A stretch of DNA of 47,681 bases from an uncultured Desulfomicrobium sp. (lineage in GTDB: Bacteria > Desulfobacterota > Desulfovibrionia > Desulfovibrionales > Desulfomicrobiaceae), in NCBI GenBank assembly GCA_937872685.1, contig CALMTS010000225.1, forward strand, positions 1-47,681, in the 5' to 3' direction. The notes under the pieces are model-generated. The model searched no databases. It saw nothing but the letters and a program-made list of their open reading frames with translations, and had not been told where the DNA came from. A program made the position numbers and the translations under genes. Positions 15,719 through 23,211 of the stretch are shown piece by piece (the first letter of the stretch is position 1; every line of letters starts with the position of its first letter).

Positions 15719-17779
15719 ATGCCCCAGCAGATTGTGAAACGTGACGGCCGGGTTGAATCCTGGTCCGTGGACCGCATCGCCCAGGCCATCCTCAAGTCCC
15801 TCAACGCCAGCGGCATCAAGGATCCCCTCCTGGCCAAGCGTCTGGCCGGAAAGGTCGAGGCCAAGCTTGAAGGTTCGGACATGCCCGAGCAGGAGCAGGT
15901 GCAGGACACTGTCGAGCAGGTGCTCATGGAGTCCCGGCTCTACCACGTTGCCCGGCGCTACATCGTCTACCGCGAGAAACGCCGCCAGATCCGCAGCCAG
16001 ACCGAGACTTTCCTGGACATCACCGAGACCATCGACAGCTACCTGAACAAGTCCGATTGGCGGGTCAGCGAGAACGCCAACATGGCTCACTCCTTCCAGG
16101 GCCTGATGCTGCACCTGTCGGGTTCGGTCCAGGCCCGGTACTCCCTCGAAAAATATCCGGAGGAAATCCGTCAGGCCCATGAGCATGGCTATTTCCACAT
16201 CCACGATCTGTCCTTCGGCCTGGCCGGGTATTGCGCCGGTTGGTCCCTGCGCGACCTGCTGCTCGAAGGTTTCAACCTCGAAGGCCGCTGTTCTTCGGGC
16301 CCTTCGCGCCACTTCGACGCGGCATTGGGGCAGATGGTCAATTTTCTCGGCACGCTGCAGAATGAATGGGCCGGGGCCCAGGCGTTCAACAACGTGGATA
16401 CCTACCTTGCCCCCTTCGTGCGTCACGACGGCCTGAGCTACGACGATGTCAAGCAGGCCATGCAGAAGTTCGTCTTCAACCTGAACACCACGTCGCGCTG
16501 GGGCGGGCAGAGCCCCTTCACCAATCTGACCTTCGACCTGACGCCACCGGCGCACATCGCGTCCGAGGCGGTCATCATCGGCGGCGCCCTGCAGGACAGC
16601 ACCTACGGGGAGTATGCGCCCGAGATGGAGATGATCAACCGCGCCTTCCTGGAAGTCATGCTCAAGGGAGACTACCACAGTCGCATCTTCTCATTCCCCA
16701 TCCCGACCTACAACGTGACCCCCGATTTCCCCTGGGAGTCCGAGGTGGGCGAGTTGCTCCTTAAGCTTACCGCCAAGTACGGGGCCCCGTATTTCCAGAA
16801 TTTCATCAATTCGGACCTGAAGCCCGAGGATGTTCGCTCCATGTGCTGCCGCCTGCAGATGGACCTGCGGGAGCTGCGCAAGCGCACGGGCGGCCTCTTC
16901 GGCGCGGGCGACCTGACGGGATCCATCGGGGTGGTCACCCTGAACCTGCCCAAGCTGGCCTATCTGGCCCAGGGCGAGGAGGACTTCCTGGACCTGGTCG
17001 GCGAGTACGCGGCCCTGGCCAAGGATTCCCTCGAATTCAAGCGCAAGATGGTCACGGACAACATGGACAAGGGCATGTTTCCCTTTTCCCGGCGCTACCT
17101 GAAGAACGGCTTCCGCGGGCATTTCAGCACCATCGGCATCCTCGGTGGCCACGAGGCTTGCCTGAATCTGCTGGGCAAGGGCATCGAGACCGACGCCGGA
17201 ACCCGGCTCATGATCCGCACCCTGGACCACCTGCGGGGCATCACCGCGCGCTTTCAGGAGGAAACCGGCAATCTCTACAACCTCGAAGCCACGCCGGCCG
17301 AGGGCACGAGCTATCGCTTGGCCAAGATCGACAAGAAGCTCTATGCCGACATCCAGGCGTCGGGCAACGGTGTCCCGTACTACACCAATTCGACCCTGCT
17401 GCCCGTGGGGCACACGGCCGACGTCTTCACCGCCCTGGAGCACCAGAACCGCCTGCAGCCCATGTACACCGGCGGCACCGTGTTCCACAGCTTCCTGGGC
17501 GAGTCCGTGCCGGACACCACGGCCCTGAAGAACTTCATCGTGCGGGCCCTGAGCGAGACGAAAATCCCCTACATCTCCGTCACCCCGACCTTCTCGGTGT
17601 GCAAGGATCACGGTTATCTGACGGGCGAACAGGCCACCTGCCCCCGTTGCGGCCAGGAAACCGAGGTCTATACCCGGGTGGTGGGCTACTACCGTCCGGT
17701 CAAGATGTGGAACCGGGGAAAGCAGGCCGAGTACAAGGATCGTGTGGAGTATTCCCAGACATCCTGCTTTGGCTGCTGA
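15719..17779 (+). CDS. nrdD: Anaerobic (class III) ribonucleoside-triphosphate reductase
   Basis: A 686-residue oxygen-sensitive glycyl-radical enzyme that reduces ribonucleotides to deoxyribonucleotides. An ATP-cone regulatory domain covers about residues 1-90 (IVKRDGRVESWSVDRIAQAI). The barrel domain holds HIHDLSFGLAGYCAGWSL and NLNTTSRWGGQSPFTN. A C-terminal zinc-type cysteine set (CKDHGYLTGEQATCPRC) precedes the glycyl-radical loop RVVGYYRPV, with the radical Gly at about residue 656; the end is CFGC. Ribosome site GGAG. It needs no cobalamin, which explains control by a B12 riboswitch if a B12-dependent class II enzyme exists elsewhere. Confidence 0.96.
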   Translation: MPQQIVKRDGRVESWSVDRIAQAILKSLNASGIKDPLLAKRLAGKVEAKLEGSDMPEQEQVQDTVEQVLMESRLYHVARRYIVYREKRRQIRSQTETFLDITETIDSYLNKSDWRVSENANMAHSFQGLMLHLSGSVQARYSLEKYPEEIRQAHEHGYFHIHDLSFGLAGYCAGWSLRDLLLEGFNLEGRCSSGPSRHFDAALGQMVNFLGTLQNEWAGAQAFNNVDTYLAPFVRHDGLSYDDVKQAMQKFVFNLNTTSRWGGQSPFTNLTFDLTPPAHIASEAVIIGGALQDSTYGEYAPEMEMINRAFLEVMLKGDYHSRIFSFPIPTYNVTPDFPWESEVGELLLKLTAKYGAPYFQNFINSDLKPEDVRSMCCRLQMDLRELRKRTGGLFGAGDLTGSIGVVTLNLPKLAYLAQGEEDFLDLVGEYAALAKDSLEFKRKMVTDNMDKGMFPFSRRYLKNGFRGHFSTIGILGGHEACLNLLGKGIETDAGTRLMIRTLDHLRGITARFQEETGNLYNLEATPAEGTSYRLAKIDKKLYADIQASGNGVPYYTNSTLLPVGHTADVFTALEHQNRLQPMYTGGTVFHSFLGESVPDTTALKNFIVRALSETKIPYISVTPTFSVCKDHGYLTGEQATCPRCGQETEVYTRVVGYYRPVKMWNRGKQAEYKDRVEYSQTSCFGC

Positions 17780-17798
17780 AGCTTCTGACAGGGAAACG

Positions 17799-17840
17799 CG
17801 AAACGGCCGGGCTGCGTATGCAGTCCGGCCGTTTCGTTTT
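17799..17840 (+). terminator. Strong terminator after nrdD, usable from both strands
   Basis: CGAAACGGCCGG (17799-17810) and the following CTGC pair with GCAG and CCGGCCGTTTCG (to 17836), forming a stem of about 17 bp followed by TTTT. On the minus strand the stem is followed by a weaker T-containing stretch, so it could also end a minus-strand transcript. Confidence 0.88.
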
Positions 17841-17877
17841 GGTCCTGGTCCCGTCGTGAAGGGTCGTCAGGGCTCTG

Positions 17878-18021
17878 TCAGCGCGCCGCGGTCCGGTTTC
17901 CCTGGGTCAGGCCGGCGATGACCGAACGCAGCCCCGCCATCAGGCGCAGGATGGCCGAGGAGACAATGGGTTCGGGGCGCTGGATTTTTTGGGAGTGCAA
18001 AAAAAGCGTGATTTCGCGCAT
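17878..18021 (-). CDS. Small ORF, 47 residues, unknown function
   Basis: An ATG at 18021 preceded by GAGG five bases upstream opens a 47-codon frame. The product begins MREITLFLHSQKIQRPEP and ends QGNRTAAR. It is basic with a weakly hydrophobic middle (SSAILRLMAGLRSVIAGL) that might be an amphipathic helix. The frame lies between an AT-rich promoter-like stretch (18022-18158) and the two-way terminator of nrdD, about 40 bases after its stop. That arrangement suggests a real short gene. No family is recognised, and chance cannot be excluded at this length. Confidence 0.4.
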   Translation of the reverse strand: MREITLFLHSQKIQRPEPIVSSAILRLMAGLRSVIAGLTQGNRTAAR

Positions 18022-18158
18022 GATGACCTCGTATTCTGAAATATGATAAGTTTTATGAATTACGTTTTGAAGCGAGGGTCAATTAGGCGCGAATAATCGG
18101 CTCGTCAAGAGAAAATCTGACGATTATTATTCTGAATGAATCCGTGTGGCTGGTTCTG
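18022..18158. other. AT-rich intergenic stretch with an inverted repeat and promoter-like boxes
   Basis: Much richer in A and T than its surroundings. AATAATCG (18092-18099) and CGATTATT (18121-18128) form a perfect 8-bp inverted repeat that could end the minus-strand transcript coming from the FlgO-like gene. On the minus strand TTGACG (18103-18108), 17 bases, TAATTG (18080-18085) resembles a promoter directed at the small ORF. Confidence 0.35.
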
Positions 18159-18914
18159 TCAGGAAGAGGGAAGCAGTGCGGCCTGTGTGGCTTGATCCCA
18201 TCTGTCGTCGGCCGGCAAGGCCACGGAGGCCCGGAAGCGCAGCAGGGCGGCCTTGGATTTGCGGCCCCATATGCCATCGATCTTGCCCTTGTACAAACCC
18301 TGGGCGGCCAGGGCCTGCTGCACGCGCCTGGTATCGGCCCGCTTTTTCAGGTCGAGCAGGGGGCCGGCCGTCTTATTGGCCTTTGCCGCAGAATGCGACG
18401 GGTCCATGAGGCTTCGGACTTCATCCGTCAGGCGCAGGCGGCACGAGGCCGTGGCCAGGATGGCGTGGTCCTGGATCTGGACGATGCGCGCGCTGACCAG
18501 CACCCCCCTGTCGGCCAGGGCGTAGGTTCCGGTCAGAATGGTCTGCATGCCCGACGTCGCGCCGGCCTGGTCCGGTTCCAGGGTCAGGGCCGTCTGCCCG
18601 GTTTCCTTGAGGGAGTAGGGGGTGGGCATGAACGCGCGCGTATCGGCGACGCGGTATCCGTAGCGGGAGAAGGAATTGCCGGTCTCTTCGCCCAGGATGC
18701 GGCCCAGGGCGGAAGTCGTCTTCGGATCGTGCAGATCCGCGAAGGGCGCGGTCATGATCGTGGCGGAGCGGTCGAGACGGACCTGGAGGTTTGCGGCCAA
18801 CGCTTCCGCCAGGGTGGCGCCCAGGGCTTCAACACGCGATGACGTGCATTCGGCCCGGCCTGGAGACGGGATGGCGCCCAGCAGGGCGCAGAGGATCAGA
18901 ATGGTCCTGATCAT
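18159..18914 (-). CDS. Exported FlgO-like protein with C-terminal peptidoglycan-binding domain
   Basis: A 251-residue protein with a signal peptide (MIRTILILCALLGAIPSPGRA, cleavage near residue 21). The middle part resembles the FlgO domain: PFADLHDPKTTSALGRILGE and FSRYGYRVADTRAF, then TILTGTYALADRGVLVSARI. That is the pattern of outer-membrane proteins linked to flagellar motility or surface assembly. The C-terminal 60 residues (RRVQQALAAQGLYKGKIDG, then GRKSKAALLRFR) are a peptidoglycan-binding repeat domain. It starts by a four-base ATGA overlap with the lipoprotein gene upstream. A role at the outer envelope, perhaps tying the partner lipoprotein to the cell wall, is inferred. Confidence 0.75.
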   Translation of the reverse strand: MIRTILILCALLGAIPSPGRAECTSSRVEALGATLAEALAANLQVRLDRSATIMTAPFADLHDPKTTSALGRILGEETGNSFSRYGYRVADTRAFMPTPYSLKETGQTALTLEPDQAGATSGMQTILTGTYALADRGVLVSARIVQIQDHAILATASCRLRLTDEVRSLMDPSHSAAKANKTAGPLLDLKKRADTRRVQQALAAQGLYKGKIDGIWGRKSKAALLRFRASVALPADDRWDQATQAALLPSS

Positions 18915-19603
18915 TTGTCCACCACGGAATAGCGTCTGAGTTCCACGCCGTCCTTCGGCGCCCCGAGTTGATAGTGGCCGCGGTCCCTCGCGTCGACATA
19001 GAATATGCTCGAATCCCGGTACAGGTATCCGCCGCGGTGGATGAGGGCGGAATTGACCTGCACCTCGGTCTCTGGCGTGGGTGCGTCAAAAAAACCGCTT
19101 TCCTCGGAAATCACGGGGACGGAGGCATAGAGCCCCTGCGGGTCCTTGCGCTGCACGAAGCCCGGTTCCACCGCATAGCGCCGCCCCGTACGGGTCCGCT
19201 CGATGGTGCGGTGATGGCTGACCAGTTCCAGGCTGACTTCGAGGACGGCGGCGCCGTCGGGCGTGAACGAGATGGGCACGCCGTAATCCACCAGGCGGGT
19301 CAGCAGGGATTCACGGTAGGATTTGCCGAAGGGAGTGGCCTCGACGGGAGCGACGTACACGCGCATATCCCCTTCGGGATGGAAATGCTCCAAGGCCTTG
19401 GCGCAGTTCCGGGCCACGTTTGCCGCGAGCAGGTCCCAGTGGGCCAGGGCCTGCATTTTGGGCTGGGTGGAGAGGGGATAGCCGGAGGAAAGGGGGGCCT
19501 GGGCCGTAACGAGCACGGATGCCTGATCCCTACCGATGCCGGCCGGGGCGCAGGCGGACAAAAGGCCCAGGGCCAGGAAAGCGAGAAAGGGGGCGAGACG
19601 CAT
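18911..19603 (-). CDS. Uncharacterised lipoprotein (about 230 residues)
   Basis: Begins MRLAPFLAFLALGLLSACAP: a lipoprotein signal with lipobox LLSAC, so the mature protein is lipid-anchored at Cys18. No enzymatic motif is recognised in the rest, which is soluble in composition. The start at 19603 is chosen over the longer frame (19633) because AAGGAG lies eight bases upstream and the signal peptide then begins at Met1. The overlap with the FlgO-like gene downstream suggests they work together. The gene runs divergently from another FlgO-like lipoprotein at 19742. Confidence 0.7.
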   Translation of the reverse strand: MRLAPFLAFLALGLLSACAPAGIGRDQASVLVTAQAPLSSGYPLSTQPKMQALAHWDLLAANVARNCAKALEHFHPEGDMRVYVAPVEATPFGKSYRESLLTRLVDYGVPISFTPDGAAVLEVSLELVSHHRTIERTRTGRRYAVEPGFVQRKDPQGLYASVPVISEESGFFDAPTPETEVQVNSALIHRGGYLYRDSSIFYVDARDRGHYQLGAPKDGVELRRYSVVDK

Positions 19604-19684
19604 GGCGTGCTCCTTGATGTCGATTGTATGCATGATCAGGTTATCGGCCGCATCGGGAAAAACTTAAGCTTCAGAGGGCGCCTC

Positions 19685-19703
19685 TTGGCACGGGGCATGC
19701 TTT
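19685..19703 (+). promoter_or_regulatory. Sigma-54 (RpoN) type -24/-12 promoter
   Basis: TTGGCACG (19685-19692) then GGGC and ATGCTTT (19697-19703). The GG and GC elements are exactly ten bases apart, as sigma-54 requires, and the -24 box is a full match. It lies about 40 bases before the FlgO-like lipoprotein gene at 19742. Confidence 0.72.
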
Positions 19704-19741
19704 GTTTCCGGAAGTCGGCATTTTTCTCCGGAGGATCGGTC

Positions 19742-20314
19742 ATGCCCAAATTGTTCATCATCTTGGCGAGCTTTGTTCTTGGTGGTTGCATCCAGTTGCC
19801 CGGCTTCTTGAGCCAGGCTTCAGGCCCTGCCGAACCACGGTTGCTGGACTTTTCCTACAACGCAGGGGATCACCTCCACGCGCAGCTCTCCGGGGGCGAG
19901 ACGGCCGGGTACCCTATGTTGGCAGCGTCCTTCGTCGACTCTGCCAATGTTGAGAATACGAGTGATCTCGGCAGATTGTTGTCGGAGCAGGTCGCCTCGC
20001 GGCTGAGCCAGCACGGGTACTCGGTTACGGAAATCCAGCTGCGATCGGATCAGCTGCGCGTGGATCCTGTGGGCGGCGTCTTCGCCCTCTCCCGGGATGT
20101 CTCGGAAATCAATGCCGATGCTCCTGCCTATTCCGTTCTGGTCGGAACCTACACGGTCGTGGGACGCCAAATTTACGTCAATGCCCGCGTTCTGCGTGCA
20201 AGCGACGGTGTGGCCCTGGCCTCGTCTGATTTTTCCCTGCCGTATGCCCGCCCGGAGAAAAATGAAGCCGGGGCTTCCACTGTCCGGCCGTCCGTGAAAA
20301 CATCCCTGAATTGA
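19742..20314 (+). CDS. FlgO-family lipoprotein
   Basis: A 190-residue lipoprotein. The signal peptide MPKLFIILASFVLGGC ends in a lipobox with the acylated Cys16. The body fits the FlgO domain: LAASFVDSANVENTSDLGRL (promoter-distal beta strand and following helix), SEQVASRLSQHGYSVTEIQL, and YSVLVGTYTVVGRQIYVNAR. FlgO proteins are outer-membrane proteins needed for normal flagella in Vibrio. The gene has GGAGG upstream and sits behind a sigma-54 promoter, which is how many flagellar genes are controlled. A flagellar or surface role is inferred; no flagellar genes lie next to it in the window. Confidence 0.78.
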   Translation: MPKLFIILASFVLGGCIQLPGFLSQASGPAEPRLLDFSYNAGDHLHAQLSGGETAGYPMLAASFVDSANVENTSDLGRLLSEQVASRLSQHGYSVTEIQLRSDQLRVDPVGGVFALSRDVSEINADAPAYSVLVGTYTVVGRQIYVNARVLRASDGVALASSDFSLPYARPEKNEAGASTVRPSVKTSLN

Positions 20315-20350
20315 AGGACTCCCTGCTTCCTTCTTGTTCTTGTGCCCATG

Positions 20351-20392
20351 TTGACATATGAGACTTAGCGTATGTCCATTTTCACACATGAG
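20351..20392 (+). promoter_or_regulatory. Promoter/operator region of tupA
   Basis: TTGACA (20351-20356) is a perfect -35 box. It overlaps a 6-bp inverted repeat GACATA (20353-20358)/TATGTC (20371-20376), and a related half-site ACACATGAG lies at 20384-20392, directly before the ribosome site. A repressor bound here would block the promoter. The natural candidate is the TunR-like protein encoded at 30300-31388, but this is inference. Confidence 0.5.
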
Positions 20393-20400
20393 GAGGAAGC

Positions 20401-21273
20401 ATGAAAAAATTGTTGATTGTGCTCGCAGTGTTGCTGTTGCCTGTCACGGGCATGGCCCAGGACAAGGTGCTCAAGATGTCCACGACCACCAGCACCCAGT
20501 CGTCGGGGCTTCTGGATGTTCTTCTGCCTGAATTCAAGAAGGACACGGGCATCGATGTCAAGGTCGTGGCCAAGGGCACCGGTGCGGCCATCAAGGACGG
20601 CGTCGATGGCAACGTGGACGTGATCTTCGTGCATGATCCGGCCCGCGAGGAGAAGTTCGTGGCCGACGGATTCGGCACCAAGCGCTATTATGTCATGTAC
20701 AATGACTTCCTGATCATCGGCCCGGCGAACGATCCGGCCGGCGCCAAGACCGGCGACGCCGTCGAATCCATGAAAAAGATCGCCCAGTCCGAGGCCGTTT
20801 TCGTGTCTCGCGGCGACAACAGCGGCACCCACGCCAAGGAGCAGGAACTCTGGAAAGCCACTGGACTGCCCCTCAAGGAAGAGGACACCGTGTTCATGGC
20901 CAAGGACAAGGAGATGAAGTTCAAGGCCGTTCATCCCGAAGGCATGAAGATGTACATGTCCATCGGCCAGGGCATGGGCAAGACCCTGACCTTCGCCGAG
21001 GAGAAGCAGGGCTATACCATCACCGACCGCGGTACCTACATTCAGTACAAGTACGGCCGTCCCGAAGGCCTGCAGCTTGAACCCATCAGCGAAGGCGCCG
21101 AGACGCTTTTCAACCCGTACGGGGTGATCCCGGTCAATCCGGCCAAACATCCCCATGTGCGTATCGATCTGGCCGAGACCTTCGCCAAATGGCTGGTTTC
21201 CGAACGCGGGCAGAAAGTCATCGGCGACTACAAGCTGCTTGACAAGCAGCTCTTCTTCCCCGACGCGAAGTAG
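20401..21273 (+). CDS. tupA: Tungstate ABC transporter substrate-binding protein
   Basis: A periplasmic binding protein that captures tungstate with high selectivity over molybdate. It has 290 residues. The signal peptide MKKLLIVLAVLLLPVTGMA is cleaved near residue 19. The mature protein begins with the oxyanion-binding STTTSTQSSG (27-36) that marks TupA; ModA differs here. Other typical segments are VFVHDPAREEKF, SRGDNSGTHAKEQELW and the C-terminal NPYGVIPVNP. Ribosome site AGGAGG. tupB and tupC follow, with a terminator between tupA and tupB. Tungsten serves tungsten-dependent formate dehydrogenases and aldehyde oxidoreductases in sulfate reducers. Confidence 0.94.
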   Translation: MKKLLIVLAVLLLPVTGMAQDKVLKMSTTTSTQSSGLLDVLLPEFKKDTGIDVKVVAKGTGAAIKDGVDGNVDVIFVHDPAREEKFVADGFGTKRYYVMYNDFLIIGPANDPAGAKTGDAVESMKKIAQSEAVFVSRGDNSGTHAKEQELWKATGLPLKEEDTVFMAKDKEMKFKAVHPEGMKMYMSIGQGMGKTLTFAEEKQGYTITDRGTYIQYKYGRPEGLQLEPISEGAETLFNPYGVIPVNPAKHPHVRIDLAETFAKWLVSERGQKVIGDYKLLDKQLFFPDAK

Positions 21274-21337
21274 GCCGCAGGCGGCTGATTCCTGGGGCTG
21301 GCTGCCGTGTCGCGGCTTCCGGCTCGCGCAGAGTTTA

Positions 21338-21367
21338 CGGCCCGCTCCCGCAGCGGGCCGTTTTTTT
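21338..21367 (+). terminator. Intrinsic terminator between tupA and tupB
   Basis: CGGCCCGCT (21338-21346), loop CCCGC, AGCGGGCCG (21352-21360) and seven T. It is a textbook terminator inside the operon, probably leaky, and would lower tupBC relative to tupA. Confidence 0.88.
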
Positions 21368-21397
21368 CACGGCGATATTCATTGCAGGGGAGGAGGC

Positions 21398-22090
21398 ATG
21401 TTTTTTCTGGACAGCCTGTGGGCTGCGTTCGAATTGCTGCTGGGATTCGACCCTGAGCTGTTGCGTATCGTCGGCGTGTCCCTGAACGTCAGCTTCTGGT
21501 CCACACTGGCCGCGTGCGTCGTCGGCGTGCCGGCCGGGTTTCTGATCGGCATTACGGGCTTCCGGGGCAAACAGGCGGTCATCACGTTCTTCAACACCAT
21601 GCTGGCCCTGCCTACCGTGGTCATCGGCCTGCTGGTCTATTCGGTGCTTTCCCGGCGGGGCGTTTTCGGTTCCCTGGGCTGGCTCTATACCCAGAAGGCC
21701 ATGATCGTCGGCCAGATCATTCTCATCACGCCCATCATCGTGGCCTTCACCATCGCCGCCGTGAGCCGCATCGACGACCGCTACCGCCGCACCGCCCTGA
21801 CACTTGGCGCATCCCGCCGGCAGGTTGCCATGGTCGTCCTGCACGAGGCCCGTTTCGGCATCATGGCGGCCATTGTGGCCGCTTTCGGGCGCGTCATCTC
21901 CGAGATTGGCATATCCATGATGCTCGGAGGCAACGCCAAGGGCTTCACCCGGACCATGACCACGGCCATGGCCCTGGAGTACGACAAGGGCGAGTTTGTG
22001 CTGGCCCTGGGGCTGGGCGTCGTGCTTCTGGGGATCAGCCTGCTGGTGAACGTGCTTTTGGGGTATGTGCAGGGGAGGACGCGGAGATGA
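21398..22090 (+). CDS. tupB: Tungstate ABC transporter permease
   Basis: A 230-residue inner-membrane permease of the binding-protein-dependent type with about five to six helices. The ATPase-contact EAA loop is seen as RRTALTLGASRRQVAMVVL, ending with the conserved Gly. FNTMLALPTVVIGLLVY and GRVISEIGISMMLGGN are typical of TupB. The start at 21398 has GGAGG immediately upstream; the longer frame is a shadow. It ends overlapping the tupC start (ATGA). TupB forms the membrane channel of the tungstate importer with TupA and TupC. Confidence 0.92.
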   Translation: MFFLDSLWAAFELLLGFDPELLRIVGVSLNVSFWSTLAACVVGVPAGFLIGITGFRGKQAVITFFNTMLALPTVVIGLLVYSVLSRRGVFGSLGWLYTQKAMIVGQIILITPIIVAFTIAAVSRIDDRYRRTALTLGASRRQVAMVVLHEARFGIMAAIVAAFGRVISEIGISMMLGGNAKGFTRTMTTAMALEYDKGEFVLALGLGVVLLGISLLVNVLLGYVQGRTRR

Positions 22091-23091
22091 GCCTGTTCGA
22101 ACTGCGCAAGATCCGCATGGTCTATGATGGCCGCGTTGTGCTCGACCTTCCGGAACTGAAGATCGAACCGGGGCTGGCCTATTCGCTCCAGGGGCCCAAC
22201 GGGGCCGGAAAATCGACGCTCCTGGACATTCTTTCTTTTTTGAACGCGCCCCATGAAGGCGAGGTGCGCTTCGATGGTGCGCCGGTGGCGTGGAAGGAAT
22301 CGTATCTCCGTCCACTGCGCCGCAAGGTCGCCCTGGTGGAGCAGCACCCCGTCATGTTCAGCCGAAGCGTGCGGGAGAACGTGGGCTACGGGCTGGCGAT
22401 ACGCGGGATGGATCAGGCCGAGCGCAGACGCCGGGTAAACGAGGCCCTGGATTTGGTGGGGCTTGCGCATCTGGCCGAGGCATATGCCCCCCGCCTGTCC
22501 GGCGGCGAGACCCAGCGCGTGGCCATCGCCCGCGCTCTGGCCAATCGCCCCAGGGTGCTTCTCCTGGACGAGCCTACGGCCAGCGTGGACACCCAGAACC
22601 GGGTCATCATCGAGCAGGTCGTGGCCGAGCTGCGGGATCAGGGGGAAACCACCATCGTGCTTTGCACCCATAACCGCTCCCAGGCCTGGGCCTTGTGCCC
22701 ACATGTCATTTTTTTGGAGGAAGGGCGGCTCGTGCCTCGTTCGCGAGGCAACTCCTATGCGGGGATATTGAGTTTTGAAGAGGGACAGGGCTGGTGCCGC
22801 ATTGCCGAGGGGTTCCGCGTACCCGCTTCGGGATGCGAGCCGGGCCGCGTCCGGATCGGCATTGACCCCGAGGGGGTTCGCCTGGAGAGGGCCGACGGGC
22901 CGGGGCTCAATTGCGGCCCTCTGGTCAAGGTCCGGCTCGAAGGCGACACCGTCTCGCTGAGCGTCAACCTCGGCCGCCCCCTGGACGTGCATATGCGGCT
23001 CAAGGAATTCCGCGCAACCGGGCTCGGGGTTGGCGACCTGGTCCGGGCCGAGATCCATCCTGCGGCAGTGGATTGCTATCCCGGTCAGTGA
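22087..23091 (+). CDS. tupC: Tungstate ABC transporter ATP-binding protein
   Basis: A 334-residue ATPase that powers the importer. Walker A GPNGAGKST is near residue 38, the signature LSGGETQR near 137 and Walker B RVLLLDEPTA just after. A C-terminal extension of about 110 residues (from GFRVPASGCEPG on) looks like a TOBE/Mop-type domain, suggesting the ATPase itself may sense oxyanion. The start at 22087 overlaps the tupB stop by four bases. The much longer frame listed from 21514 is out of register with tupB and rejected. Confidence 0.92.
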   Translation: MSLFELRKIRMVYDGRVVLDLPELKIEPGLAYSLQGPNGAGKSTLLDILSFLNAPHEGEVRFDGAPVAWKESYLRPLRRKVALVEQHPVMFSRSVRENVGYGLAIRGMDQAERRRRVNEALDLVGLAHLAEAYAPRLSGGETQRVAIARALANRPRVLLLDEPTASVDTQNRVIIEQVVAELRDQGETTIVLCTHNRSQAWALCPHVIFLEEGRLVPRSRGNSYAGILSFEEGQGWCRIAEGFRVPASGCEPGRVRIGIDPEGVRLERADGPGLNCGPLVKVRLEGDTVSLSVNLGRPLDVHMRLKEFRATGLGVGDLVRAEIHPAAVDCYPGQ

Positions 23092-23211
23092 TGGCCACCA
23101 AACCCCCGTTGCGGACATGCCGGTTTGCACGGGAGCGCCCGCCTTTTTGTGCCGGCCGGGCCAGATCCTGCCTGGCCGTCCGCTTACGTGTAACCCGAGG
23201 GTGACCCTTTC

